NCBI RefSeq assembly: GCF_004362805.1
Contig: NZ_SNYF01000005.1
Span: forward strand, 954,797-1,018,796
DNA length: 64,000 bases
Source of the DNA: Algoriphagus boseongensis
GTDB lineage: Bacteria; Bacteroidota; Bacteroidia; Cytophagales; Cyclobacteriaceae
Direction of reading: 5' to 3'
In this document: positions 9,374 through 19,062 of the stretch, one piece after another
Position numbering within the stretch: the stretch's first letter is position 1
How the letters are laid out: each line of letters opens with the position of its first letter
Notes under the pieces: generated by a model
Databases searched by the model: none
Told to the model about the DNA's origin: nothing
The model's input: only the letters and a program-made list of their open reading frames with translations
Position numbers and translations under genes: made by a program

Positions 9374-9512
9374 AGCTGGAAATGGTTTTTGGGAATTTAA
9401 GAGAAAAAATTAAGACAGAAAATCCGTTCCTATAATGAGGTGAGTAATTCTGGATAATTCTTAATTGGCAATTCCTAAAACCTTAGCTAATACATTTCAG
9501 TAGAAAGCGATA

Positions 9513-9989
9513 ATGAAATACCCGATCCTATTCTTCATTTTTATTTGGTCCACTGCACTGAAGGCCCAGTCAGTCATTGTCAATCCTGATGGTACCCATT
9601 CAGTAATCCACGATCATGGTAATACCCAGGTAATTGTCAATCCAAATGGAACGCATTCGATTTTATTAGGTACCGGAAATATAAAAACCTTGGTCAATCC
9701 TGACGGAACCCACAGTCAACTGATTGATCATGGGGCTACAAAAATTTTGGTTAACCCAAATGGAAACCATTCCATTCTTACTGGAATAATCTCAGGGCCC
9801 ACACCAACAACCATTCTATCAGTTGTTTCACAGGCTAGTTTTAGAAATAAAGAGAATTCAAACTCAAAGTCTTTACCATCTCAGAGAGCTAATCCCCAAT
9901 GGCTAAAAATAGGAAAGAACAGGTATTTACTCTTGCCAGATGGCCGATTGATTCCATTATCGAAGAAAGAAAAAAAACCTGGTAGATGA
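9513..9989 (+). CDS. Secreted protein with four 19-residue VNPxGTHS repeats, unknown function
   Basis: A 158-residue exported protein with a signal peptide (cleavage about KAQS, residue 20). Mature residues 21-91 are four near-identical 19-residue repeats built on VNP(D/N)G(T/N)HS followed by a variable strand and a (D/T)(H/G)G turn. The period and the Asn/Asp-Gly turns suggest a small repetitive beta structure. A Ser/Asn-rich linker follows, then a short motif WLKIGKNRYLLLPDGRLIPLS with a very basic tail. I know no named family. It is divergent from the M13 gene and 185 bp upstream of the glucan operon; no functional link to either is demonstrated. Confidence 0.7.
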   Translation: MKYPILFFIFIWSTALKAQSVIVNPDGTHSVIHDHGNTQVIVNPNGTHSILLGTGNIKTLVNPDGTHSQLIDHGATKILVNPNGNHSILTGIISGPTPTTILSVVSQASFRNKENSNSKSLPSQRANPQWLKIGKNRYLLLPDGRLIPLSKKEKKPGR

Positions 9990-10174
9990 TTGAGTAAAAT
10001 AGCTTTGAAATGCTCAATTATTGCTTTAAAAAAGATTTGTAGTAGTAATGTGAAAGAATTGATGTATTCCATTTTTTTCTATTGTCGGGTTGGCTTCCTA
10101 ATTTCATTTATCCAAAATTCTATCGGAATTCGAGAAAATTTTGTAATTACCTGACTAAACTTTAAAAATCAATC

Positions 10175-13100
10175 GTGTCAAAAATTAAAGAACCCAAGCT
10201 TCTTGAAGTATTTATTGGAGAAGAAAAATTTTTAAAAATTTCCGACGTAGACGAGATGTCTGCATTTTTTATGAGTATCATCAGTCCTTCCAACCATTGG
10301 CTGTTCGTCGGTAGCAATGGTGGCATTAGTGCCGGAAGAAAAGACCCTGAAAACGCACTTTTTCCTTACTACACAGATGATAAAATTATTGAATCTTCAG
10401 AAATCACGGGGTCCAAAACTATTTTAAGAATTCAAAAGGAGTCTGAAACTTTCGTCTGGGAACCATTTTCAATTCATTTCGCAAATCAGTATAAACTGAG
10501 AAGAAACCTTTACAAAAACATTTACGGAAACAAGATCCTATTTGAGGAGGAAAATCTTGACTTGCAACTCAGTTTTCAGTACCAATGGTCTACCAGCGAG
10601 CAATTTGGTTTTGTCAAAACTAGCCGGATAAGTAACCTTTCAGGAAATTCAATCCATCTTTCTTTTTTGGATGGGATCCAAAATATCATGCCTCAAGGGG
10701 TGGGAAGTGCTCTTCAGAATATGAGAAGCAACTTGGTTGATGCCTATAAAAGAAATGAACTGGATCGGGATAGCGGCATAGGGATTTTTGCATTGAGTGC
10801 CATCATTGTGGACAAAGCAGAGCCCAGTGAGGCGCTTAAAGCGAACATCGCTTGGTCACTTGGCTTGCAAAATCCAACCCGTCTCCTCTCCTCTTCCCAG
10901 TTGGACGCTTTCCGAAAAGGAGAAAATCCAAAAGAGGAAACCGATATAAAAGCCAAAAAAGGAGCCTATTTCGTATCCTCTGAAATTGATTTGCCAGTAG
11001 GAGAAAGCAAGGAGTGGATGATCTTGGCGGATATCAATCAAAATGTTTCCCAAATCAGAGCATTGGCACATGCTATCAAAAGTGATCCTCAGCTTATGCT
11101 CCATGTCCAACAGGACATCGAGAAAGGGACACAGGAATTGATCAAATTGAATGCGGCAGCTGATGCACTGCAACTTACTGCGGATTTCCTCAAGGACACC
11201 CGTCATTTCGCCAATTCGATGTTTAACATCATGCGTGGAGGAATCTTTGACAGCAACTATCAAATTGAAAAGGCGGATTTGAGGGCCAATATCCTTAATG
11301 CCAACCGGGAAATTTTCTCCAAACATTCAAAAACCTTAGATTCTCTTCCCGAGCAATTCTACTTATCTACTTTAAAAGAACTCGTCCAAACTTCCGATGA
11401 CTCTACCTTTAAGAGAATTTGCCTGGAGTACTTGCCTTTAAAATTCAGCAGAAGACATGGGGATCCAAGTCGACCTTGGAATCAATTTTCAATCAATACC
11501 AAAAATGAGGCAGACGGATCAAAAGTCTTGGATTATGCAGGTAACTGGAGAGACATCTTCCAAAATTGGGAAGCCTTGGCACTCTCCTACCCTGAGTTCA
11601 TTGAAGGGATGATATTAAAGTTCTTAAATGCTTCAACATTTGATGGTTATAATCCTTACCGAATCACCAAAAATGGAGTTGATTGGGAAAGAATTGAGGC
11701 AGATGATCCTTGGTCATATATCGGATATTGGGGAGACCATCAGATCATTTACTTACTGAAATTCCTTGAGTTCACGGAGAGTTATGCTCCGGGAAGACTT
11801 GCATCCTATTTCAATGAGGATCTATTTGTTTATGCTAATGTCCCCTACAAAATCAAACCTTATGAGGATATTCTGAAAAGCCCTAAGGATACAATAGATT
11901 TTGACCACTCTTTAGACCAAGCTATCCAGAAAAGATGGACTAAGCTGGGTTCGGATGCGGCATTACTTCAGAACCAAAGCGGAGCTATTCACCAGGTTAA
12001 TTTTTTGGAGAAGGTTTTGGCATCGGTTCTTGCCAAAATTTCCAATTTCATTCCTGAAGGAGGAATCTGGATGAATACTCAAAGACCGGAATGGAATGAT
12101 GCCAACAATGCCTTGGTAGGCAATGGGGTATCCATGGTTACCCTCTATTATTTGAGACGATTCTTGGTCTTTTTCACTGAAAACCTCCTAAAAAATCCAG
12201 GCCAAGAGGCAAATTTATCTGTAGAATTAGTGGAATTTTTCCAAGGAACTCATGAGGCTCTTCAATCCCACCAACATTTACTTTCCGGAAAATTTACCGA
12301 CAAAGACAGAAAAACAGTACTGGATTCTTTAGGCCAAGCGGCAAGTCAATATCGGTCAAAAATCTACCAGGATTCTTTTAGCAGTGAGCGAAAAAGCCTT
12401 TCCGTTCAGGAATTGATTGAATTCTTCAAACTAGCCCAAAGCTATTTGGAACACACCATCGATGCCAATAAACGTGAGGATAATCTCTATCATGCCTATA
12501 ATCTAATGACAGTAGAAAATGAAGCGGAAGTATCCATCTCCTATCTCAGTGAAATGCTCGAAGGTCAGGTGGCCGTGTTGAGTTCTGGTTATTTGAGTTC
12601 GGAAGAAGCATTGCAGACCTTGGATGCATTGCGTTGCAGTAAGTTATATCGGGAAGATCAAAATAGCTATCTCCTTTATCCCAACAAAGAATTACCAGGG
12701 TTTTTGGAGAAAAATAACATTCCTGAGCTCGATGTCGCCAATTCGCCCCTATTGTCCAAATTAGTACTAAAAGGAGATAAAAGAATAATAGAGCAGGATG
12801 TGGATGGACAGTATCATTTCAATGGGAACTTTAAAAATTCCACGGACTTAGCTAAAGCCTTAGTGGAATTAGATCCAAATACCTACCCATTGTCGGAGAA
12901 AGATAAAAAAGAGGCTCTTCAGGTATTTGAAAAAGTATTCAACCATAAGGCATTTACTGGTCGCTCAGGGACTTTTTACGGATATGAAGGTTTGGGATCG
13001 ATTTATTGGCACATGGTCTCCAAACTTCAGCTAGCTGTATGGGAATGCTCCGAAAAGGCTGCAAGAGAGAAAGCTCCAGACAAGATCTTAAATAAACTCA

Positions 13101-13609
13101 TTGAGCATTACTACGAAATATGTGAAGGAATCGGGGTTCATAAAAGCCCTAAAGTCTATGGGGCTTTCCCAACTGATCCTTACTCCCACACTCCTTCAGG
13201 AAAAGGTGCTCAGCAACCAGGAATGACAGGTCAAGTCAAGGAGGATATTATCTCTAGATTTGGAGAGTTAGGTCTAGTCATCCAAGACAGTAAGCTTTTC
13301 TTTTTTCCTTTCATGTTGAAAAGATCTGAGTTTTTGACCAAGAGCCAAGTGTTTGGCTATATAGATGTAAATGGGCAAAAGAATGAATTAAAGGTCTTTG
13401 AAAATTCGCTATGCTTCACCTTTTGTCAAGTTCCGGTTATTTATGAATTATCTGATAAGAATGGAATAGAAGTATTTTATGAAGGGGGAATCAAAACTGT
13501 TCAGGAAGGATCATTGGTGCTAGATTCTGAAACAAGTAAAAAAATCTTTAACCGTACAGGAGAAGTCAAGAAGCTGTTGGTTCATCTCAGCAAGGATACG
13601 GTAAAATAA
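10175..13609 (+). CDS. Probable GH149-type beta-1,3-oligoglucan phosphorylase (GH94-related fold)
   Basis: An 1144-residue cytoplasmic protein (no signal peptide, GTG start). The size and layout fit the large GH94/GH149/GH161 disaccharide and oligoglucan phosphorylases: an N-terminal beta-sandwich-rich part, then a long (alpha/alpha)6 barrel. RPEWNDANN near residue 642 matches the position and shape of the WND general-acid motif of these enzymes. Other barrel motifs are FSRRHGDPSRPWNQFSI, DPWSYIGYWGDHQIIY and FTGRSGTFYGYEGLGSIYWHM. Such enzymes use phosphate to release glucose 1-phosphate from beta-glucan oligosaccharides. The neighbours (GH3, three GH17 domains, sugar symporter) point to beta-1,3-glucan, as reported for bacterial GH149 loci. 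GH94- or GH161-like specificity remains possible. First gene of a five-gene operon, 20 bp before GH3. Confidence 0.62.
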   Translation: MSKIKEPKLLEVFIGEEKFLKISDVDEMSAFFMSIISPSNHWLFVGSNGGISAGRKDPENALFPYYTDDKIIESSEITGSKTILRIQKESETFVWEPFSIHFANQYKLRRNLYKNIYGNKILFEEENLDLQLSFQYQWSTSEQFGFVKTSRISNLSGNSIHLSFLDGIQNIMPQGVGSALQNMRSNLVDAYKRNELDRDSGIGIFALSAIIVDKAEPSEALKANIAWSLGLQNPTRLLSSSQLDAFRKGENPKEETDIKAKKGAYFVSSEIDLPVGESKEWMILADINQNVSQIRALAHAIKSDPQLMLHVQQDIEKGTQELIKLNAAADALQLTADFLKDTRHFANSMFNIMRGGIFDSNYQIEKADLRANILNANREIFSKHSKTLDSLPEQFYLSTLKELVQTSDDSTFKRICLEYLPLKFSRRHGDPSRPWNQFSINTKNEADGSKVLDYAGNWRDIFQNWEALALSYPEFIEGMILKFLNASTFDGYNPYRITKNGVDWERIEADDPWSYIGYWGDHQIIYLLKFLEFTESYAPGRLASYFNEDLFVYANVPYKIKPYEDILKSPKDTIDFDHSLDQAIQKRWTKLGSDAALLQNQSGAIHQVNFLEKVLASVLAKISNFIPEGGIWMNTQRPEWNDANNALVGNGVSMVTLYYLRRFLVFFTENLLKNPGQEANLSVELVEFFQGTHEALQSHQHLLSGKFTDKDRKTVLDSLGQAASQYRSKIYQDSFSSERKSLSVQELIEFFKLAQSYLEHTIDANKREDNLYHAYNLMTVENEAEVSISYLSEMLEGQVAVLSSGYLSSEEALQTLDALRCSKLYREDQNSYLLYPNKELPGFLEKNNIPELDVANSPLLSKLVLKGDKRIIEQDVDGQYHFNGNFKNSTDLAKALVELDPNTYPLSEKDKKEALQVFEKVFNHKAFTGRSGTFYGYEGLGSIYWHMVSKLQLAVWECSEKAAREKAPDKILNKLIEHYYEICEGIGVHKSPKVYGAFPTDPYSHTPSGKGAQQPGMTGQVKEDIISRFGELGLVIQDSKLFFFPFMLKRSEFLTKSQVFGYIDVNGQKNELKVFENSLCFTFCQVPVIYELSDKNGIEVFYEGGIKTVQEGSLVLDSETSKKIFNRTGEVKKLLVHLSKDTVK

Positions 13610-13629
13610 GAAGCCCATTCGATCGGAAT

Positions 13630-15384
13630 ATGTCAAAGAAATTCAAGTTAGATCCTGTGGCTGAAGAGAAAATCGAAAGGCTTCTCTCGCAAATGACTTT
13701 GGAGGAAAAAATAGGCCAGATGTCTCAGGTTCGCCATTTTGACGACATTAGCCAAGAAGATATCCAAACCAAATTCATAGGCTCGGTCATCCATACTCAG
13801 GGACCGGTTCCCGGTAAAAGTGCCGAGGAATGGCAGGAGAAATTTACTGAACTGCAAAAACAAGCTTTATCAACCAGACTTCAAATCCCACTTTTGTTTG
13901 GAGTAGATGCGGTTCATGGACAAAACACCTATGAAGGAGCCACAATATTTCCGCATAATATTGGTTTTGGATCAGCTGGAAATCCAGATTTAGTCGAGCA
14001 AGCCGCGGCGATTACTGCCATTGAATCAAAAGCCACGGGATTTAATTGGGTTTTTTCTCCCTGTGTGGCCATTCCCATGAATGAAAAATGGGGACGGGTT
14101 TACGAGGCTTTTTCTGAAAGTACAGAAATCACCACGAAGCTTACAGAAGCATCGATTAAAGGCCATCAGGAGAAAAGTGGCAATCTGGGAGTGATGGCCA
14201 CTGCCAAACACTTTATTGGTGATGGAGCGACTGATTTCGGCAAAGAGGGAGGAATTACTTCTCTTAGTCGGGAGGAAATCATTGAGCGCTTACTTCCCCC
14301 CTATCAGGCTGCCGTTGATTCTGGAGTTGCCTCGATTATGGTTTCTTTCAATTCGCTGGATGGCCAACCTATGCATGCTCACAAGGAGCTGATTACAGAT
14401 TTGTTGAAAGTACAGCTGGGGTTTGATGGAATAGTGGTTTCGGATTGGAAGGCTTATTCAAGATTTGGGCAAAATGATATCATCAAGGCTGGAATCGACA
14501 TGGTTATGGCCGTGGATGGGGATTTGGATGGATTTCAGGAAGGTGTTAAGAATGGGGTTTTGGATGGTTCTATCCCGGAAGAACGAATCAATGATGCCGT
14601 CAGAAGAATCCTAAGGCAGAAATTCCGATTTGGACTTTTTGAAAATCCATTCCCAGATAAAAGTTTGATTAACCAGATCGGAATTCCCGAGCATCGGGCA
14701 GTTGCTAGACAAGCGGTTCGGGAGTCCTTGGTTCTTTTGAAAAACAAAAATCAAGCTTTACCTCTAAAGCCAAATTCCAAAATAGTGGTTGTAGGTCCTT
14801 TTGCGAACAATTCTGGATTACAGTCAGGAGGATGGACAGTCAATTGGCAAGGGACCACAGAAAACTATAAAGGTGCCACCACTTTATTGGAGGGAATCCA
14901 AAAGTTTGCTCAAAGTGAAGTGAAATATGATGCTGAGGGTAAGGTGGATATCGAAGATGTGGATGTGGCAGTGATTGTAGTCGGGGAAAATCCATATGCA
15001 GAGTTTTTCGGGGATATCGATGGTGAAATGAACCTATTTCAACTGACCCTTACCGAAGAGCACCAAAACTTGATTAATGCTTACTCCGAAAAGGGGATCA
15101 AAACAGTAGTAGTCTTGATTTCTGGTAGACCGCTGGTCGTTACTCCACAAATCGAGCAAAGTGATGCTTTTGTAGCTGCTTGGTTACCAGGTTCTGAAGG
15201 AGATGGAGTAGCTGAAGTGCTTTTTGGACTATTTGATTTCAAAGGAAAATTACCCCACTCCTGGCCTAAATCTGTAGAAGATTTTCAAGGGAAATTCGGC
15301 CCAAACTTTTGGGATGAATCAATTATCCCGCTTTTCCCTTTGGGATTTGGATTGACATATCAAGCAAAAAAATCAAATGAATAG
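13630..15384 (+). CDS. Cytoplasmic GH3 beta-glucosidase
   Basis: A 584-residue glycoside hydrolase family 3 enzyme releasing glucose from the non-reducing ends of beta-glucosides. Domain 1 has IERLLSQMTLEEKIGQM, the substrate-binding AVHGQN, and the nucleophile in GIVVSDW (Asp272). Domain 2 starts near 365 (ALPLKPNSKIVVVGPFA) and has GENPYAEFFGD, typical of exo-beta-glucanases with the acid/base Glu in domain 2. The usual C-terminal fibronectin-like domain is missing, which explains the short length. There is no signal peptide, unlike many Bacteroidota GH3 enzymes, so it probably acts on imported oligosaccharides beside the phosphorylase. Gaps are 20 bp upstream and 24 bp downstream. Confidence 0.92.
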   Translation: MSKKFKLDPVAEEKIERLLSQMTLEEKIGQMSQVRHFDDISQEDIQTKFIGSVIHTQGPVPGKSAEEWQEKFTELQKQALSTRLQIPLLFGVDAVHGQNTYEGATIFPHNIGFGSAGNPDLVEQAAAITAIESKATGFNWVFSPCVAIPMNEKWGRVYEAFSESTEITTKLTEASIKGHQEKSGNLGVMATAKHFIGDGATDFGKEGGITSLSREEIIERLLPPYQAAVDSGVASIMVSFNSLDGQPMHAHKELITDLLKVQLGFDGIVVSDWKAYSRFGQNDIIKAGIDMVMAVDGDLDGFQEGVKNGVLDGSIPEERINDAVRRILRQKFRFGLFENPFPDKSLINQIGIPEHRAVARQAVRESLVLLKNKNQALPLKPNSKIVVVGPFANNSGLQSGGWTVNWQGTTENYKGATTLLEGIQKFAQSEVKYDAEGKVDIEDVDVAVIVVGENPYAEFFGDIDGEMNLFQLTLTEEHQNLINAYSEKGIKTVVVLISGRPLVVTPQIEQSDAFVAAWLPGSEGDGVAEVLFGLFDFKGKLPHSWPKSVEDFQGKFGPNFWDESIIPLFPLGFGLTYQAKKSNE

Positions 15385-15408
15385 ATTATATCACAAAGCC
15401 TATATGCT

Positions 15409-16674
15409 ATGAAAATAACTTATTTAAAATCCCTTTTTCTAGGAATGGCCGTATTTGCGGCATTTTCATGCAATGAAAAATCAACTGAAGTGGAATCAAC
15501 CAAACGTAAAGAAGTGACTGCAAAAGAAATTTTAGGAAATCCAGATTATCAGGCCATCTGTTATGAAGGCTACCGAGAAAAATCCAGAGACATTCAGCCT
15601 ACCGTCGAACAGCTCAAAGAGGATTTGAGAATTTTATCAGCAATGGATATCAAAATCGTACGGACGTATAATGTTCAGCTCGCCCATGCAGGTACCCTTC
15701 TCAAGGCCATTCGAGAAATGAAGGATGAAGATCCGGAGTTTGAAATGTATGTAATGCTGGGTGCATGGATCGATTGTAAAAATGCCTGGACTGAAATGGA
15801 GCCTGATCATAATGTAGAAAGCGAACAAAATGAAGGGGAAATCCAGCGGGCTGTGGCATTAATCAATCAGTATCCCGACATCGTCAAAATTCTTGCTGTA
15901 GGCAATGAAGCGATGGTCAGATGGGCTACCAGTTATTTTGTACAGCCTTCAGTAATTCTTAAATGGGTAAACTATTTACAGGATATGAAGGCAAATGGTA
16001 AGCTGCCAAAAGATCTATGGATTACCAGTTCGGATGATTTTTCATCTTGGGGAGGAGCAGATTCCAGCTATCATACAGAGGACTTAGCCAATTTGGCTCG
16101 AGCGGTGGATTATATCTCTATCCATACCTATCCTTACCACAATACTCATTACAATCCGAATTTTTGGAGAGTACCTGTGGAGGAATCCAAACTGACCGAA
16201 CTGGAAAAAGTAAATGCAGCAATGCTACGAGCCCGTGATTTTGCCAAATCACAATATGACTCTGTGGCCAACTACATGAAAAGTATCGGAGTGGACAAAC
16301 CTATCCATATTGGTGAAACTGGTTGGGCGAGCGTTTCTGATGGATTCTATGGAGAGGAAGGTTCCCGTGCAGCAGATGAATATAAAGAAGGCCTCTACTA
16401 CAAACACATGAGAGAATGGACGGATCAGGCAGGAATTTCCATGTTTTATTTTGAAGCATTTAACGAGCAGTGGAAAGATTCAGAAAATCCTGTGGGTTCT
16501 GAAAATCACTTTGGCCTCTTTGGACTAAAAGGCGAGGCAAAATTTGCCCTATGGGATTTAGTGGATAAAGGAATTTTTCAAAACCTTACCCGAGACGGGA
16601 ATCCTATTGTAAAAACCTATAACGGTGACAAAGAGAGTCTTCTAAAGGAAGTCATGGCTCCACCTGCTAAATAG
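15409..16674 (+). CDS. GH17-family glucan hydrolase/transglycosylase, lipoprotein
   Basis: A 421-residue exported lipoprotein. The signal peptide ends in the lipobox FSC (Cys about residue 21), so it is anchored in a membrane and may face the periplasm or the surface. The catalytic part is GH17-like, with the acid/base Glu167 in AVGNEAM and the nucleophile Glu303 in IGETGWA. Their separation of 136 residues matches classical GH17 beta-1,3-glucanases. GH17 enzymes cleave or transglycosylate beta-1,3-linked (some beta-1,3-1,4) glucans. It is the only exported enzyme of the operon, so it may cut polymer before uptake. The usual SusC/SusD pair is absent here. Confidence 0.85.
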   Translation: MKITYLKSLFLGMAVFAAFSCNEKSTEVESTKRKEVTAKEILGNPDYQAICYEGYREKSRDIQPTVEQLKEDLRILSAMDIKIVRTYNVQLAHAGTLLKAIREMKDEDPEFEMYVMLGAWIDCKNAWTEMEPDHNVESEQNEGEIQRAVALINQYPDIVKILAVGNEAMVRWATSYFVQPSVILKWVNYLQDMKANGKLPKDLWITSSDDFSSWGGADSSYHTEDLANLARAVDYISIHTYPYHNTHYNPNFWRVPVEESKLTELEKVNAAMLRARDFAKSQYDSVANYMKSIGVDKPIHIGETGWASVSDGFYGEEGSRAADEYKEGLYYKHMREWTDQAGISMFYFEAFNEQWKDSENPVGSENHFGLFGLKGEAKFALWDLVDKGIFQNLTRDGNPIVKTYNGDKESLLKEVMAPPAK

Positions 16675-16710
16675 TTTTAAAAATAAATTAACCACCTAAC
16701 CCTAATAACC

Positions 16711-19056
16711 ATGTCATCAACCACCAAAACTATACCGATGGGCCAAAAAATAGCCTTCGGTGTAGGAATGTTAGCCAATCAGATGTTTCCTGCTTCACTT
16801 GGGATTTTTATGGTTGTGCTCGTTCAAAACCTGGGGTTTCCAGGTTGGATGTGGGGAATCGTGTACTTTCTGCCACGTGTCCTCGATGCCGTTACCGACC
16901 CAATCATGGGTTTCATTTCGGATAATACCAAATCAGTATGGGGAAGAAGAAGGCAATACGTTTTCCTCGGCGCTATCGTGATGGGAGTCACTTTCTCAGT
17001 GATGTGGCAGCTTTATGGGGAAAATAGTGTGAGTTATAACTTCATATATTTCCTTTTGGGCTCTTTTGCCTTCTACATTGGTCTGACCATTTTCAGTGTT
17101 CCTTATGTGGCCATGGGCTACGAGATGAGCGAGGATTTCCATGAGAGAACTCAAATCATGGCCATTGCTCAGTGGATTGGGCAATGGGCTTGGGTAATTG
17201 CTCCTTGGTTTTGGGTGATTATGTATGAACCAACCTGGTTTCCCAGCCCGGAAGCCGCAACCCGTGAGCTAGCGGTTTGGGTAGGTATAATCTTCGCTTT
17301 GTGCGCGATGGTTCCTGCTATTTTTATTCCCAGTAAATCAACCAAGAATGAAAATTTCTCACCCCTGACTTTCAATGCAATTGGAGATAGTTTTGCACAA
17401 ATTGTCAAAGGTTTTAAAGAGGCCTTTTCTTCAACACCCTTTAGAAAACTTTGTATTTCTACTTTTTTCATCTTTAATGCATTCAATACGGTAGCCGGTT
17501 TTGTCTTTTTTATAGTGGTATGGCATCTGTTTAATGGCGATGCAGGAGCGGCAGGCTATTGGACTCCAATATTCGGGAGTGTGGGAGCCTTGGTGACTAC
17601 GTTTATTGTGATTCCTATTGTGGCAGCAATGTCCAAAAGGATTGGAAAGAAAAATGCCTTCATGGTATCCCAGGGCATCGCTTTAATAGGATATACTTCC
17701 TTATGGTTTCTTTTTGTACCCGGCAAGCCATGGTTGTTCATCTTTTCACTTCCATTCCACTCGTTCGGGATCGGTAGTCTTTTTGTCTTGATGATGTCCA
17801 TGACTGCCGATGTGATCGATCTGGATGAATTGAATTACGGAGTTCGAAGAGAAGGGGTATTTGGTGCTATTTATTGGTATATGGTAAAGTTTGGATTTGC
17901 CATCGCCGGAGGTTTGAGTGGGTTGATTTTGACAGTAGTGGGTTTTGATGGCAATGCTGCTGTTCAACCGGAAGGAGCCGTAACTGGCCTCCGTTTGTTC
18001 TTCTCAGGGCTACCTATGTTGGGTACGATCGCAGCCATGTATCTCATGCATGATTACGATGTGGATGAAGAAAAAGCCAATCAAATCCGTGCAGAACTTC
18101 AAAAGCGTAAACAAGCCAAACTGAATCCAAAACCTTATTATTCCGGATTTATTACTGAAAATTCCATCTCTCTTTCTGAGGTGGACAAGCTTGCGATAGC
18201 AAAGCACAAAAGTAGGTTTGAAGGGAAGTCAAATGGAGAAATAAAGGCCATGTTTACAAACACATTCAATGCTGGTTTCCATGGCTTATGCTTTAGCCCC
18301 TATTTGGAAGGGCAAAATATCGGAGACACCCTTACTGAAAAGCAGATCAAGCGAAGGTTGGAAATCATTGCTCCCCATACACAATGGGTGCGTTCGTTCT
18401 CTTGCACTGATGGGAACGAGATGATCCCCAAATTAGCTCGAGAAAAGGGTTTAAAAACGATGGTCGGCGCCTGGTTGAGTACCGATAAGTCAAAAAATGA
18501 AGCAGAAATATCGCAGCTCGTCCGACTCGCAAAAGACGGGTTGGTAGACATTGCCGTTGTCGGTAATGAGGTGATCCTTCGAAATGAACTTTCCAAAGAA
18601 GAAGTTCTAAGCTATTTGAAAAGGGTGAAAGAGTTATTGCCCAATGTGCCAGTCAGCTATGTGGATACATACTCCCTTCTTTCTCAGAGTCCGGAGATTA
18701 TGGCTAATTGTGACTTGATTTTGGTCAATTGCTATCCTTTCTGGGAGGGATGCAGCATTGACCAGGCCCCGATTTACCTGCAAAAAATGTATGAAATAGT
18801 CAAAAAAGCCGCAGGAACCAAGGAGGTGATCATTACGGAAACAGGCTGGCCAGACTCAGGGGAAATATTGCAGGAAGCTGTGCCATCTCCTGAAAACACA
18901 ATGAAATACCTGACCGCTTCCAATGAATGGGCGAAGCAGGAAAATATAGCCTTATTCAATTTTTCTTCCTTCGATGAACCTTGGAAAGTGCACCATGAAG
19001 GGGAAGTAGGCCAACGATGGGGAATTTGGGACAAAAACGAGAACTTAAAATATTGA
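16711..19056 (+). CDS. Sugar:cation symporter (GPH/MelB-like) fused to a C-terminal GH17 domain
   Basis: A 781-residue fusion. Residues 1 to about 455 are a 12-helix GPH-family transporter with the MelB-like cation-site pattern DAVTD (Asp59, Asp63) and the loop ISDNTKSVWGRRR. After a charged linker (VDEEKANQIRAELQKRKQ), residues about 514-781 form a compact GH17 domain with the acid/base Glu620 in VVGNEV and the nucleophile Glu710 in ITETGWP. MFS C-termini lie in the cytoplasm, so the enzyme should meet the substrate as it enters. The GH17 half is clearly paralogous to the next gene. The frame is continuous with no stop or shift at the junction, so this is a real fusion in this sequence. 36 bp after GH17 and 6 bp before the free GH17. 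Confidence 0.88.
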   Translation: MSSTTKTIPMGQKIAFGVGMLANQMFPASLGIFMVVLVQNLGFPGWMWGIVYFLPRVLDAVTDPIMGFISDNTKSVWGRRRQYVFLGAIVMGVTFSVMWQLYGENSVSYNFIYFLLGSFAFYIGLTIFSVPYVAMGYEMSEDFHERTQIMAIAQWIGQWAWVIAPWFWVIMYEPTWFPSPEAATRELAVWVGIIFALCAMVPAIFIPSKSTKNENFSPLTFNAIGDSFAQIVKGFKEAFSSTPFRKLCISTFFIFNAFNTVAGFVFFIVVWHLFNGDAGAAGYWTPIFGSVGALVTTFIVIPIVAAMSKRIGKKNAFMVSQGIALIGYTSLWFLFVPGKPWLFIFSLPFHSFGIGSLFVLMMSMTADVIDLDELNYGVRREGVFGAIYWYMVKFGFAIAGGLSGLILTVVGFDGNAAVQPEGAVTGLRLFFSGLPMLGTIAAMYLMHDYDVDEEKANQIRAELQKRKQAKLNPKPYYSGFITENSISLSEVDKLAIAKHKSRFEGKSNGEIKAMFTNTFNAGFHGLCFSPYLEGQNIGDTLTEKQIKRRLEIIAPHTQWVRSFSCTDGNEMIPKLAREKGLKTMVGAWLSTDKSKNEAEISQLVRLAKDGLVDIAVVGNEVILRNELSKEEVLSYLKRVKELLPNVPVSYVDTYSLLSQSPEIMANCDLILVNCYPFWEGCSIDQAPIYLQKMYEIVKKAAGTKEVIITETGWPDSGEILQEAVPSPENTMKYLTASNEWAKQENIALFNFSSFDEPWKVHHEGEVGQRWGIWDKNENLKY

Positions 19057-19062
19057 TAAAAA

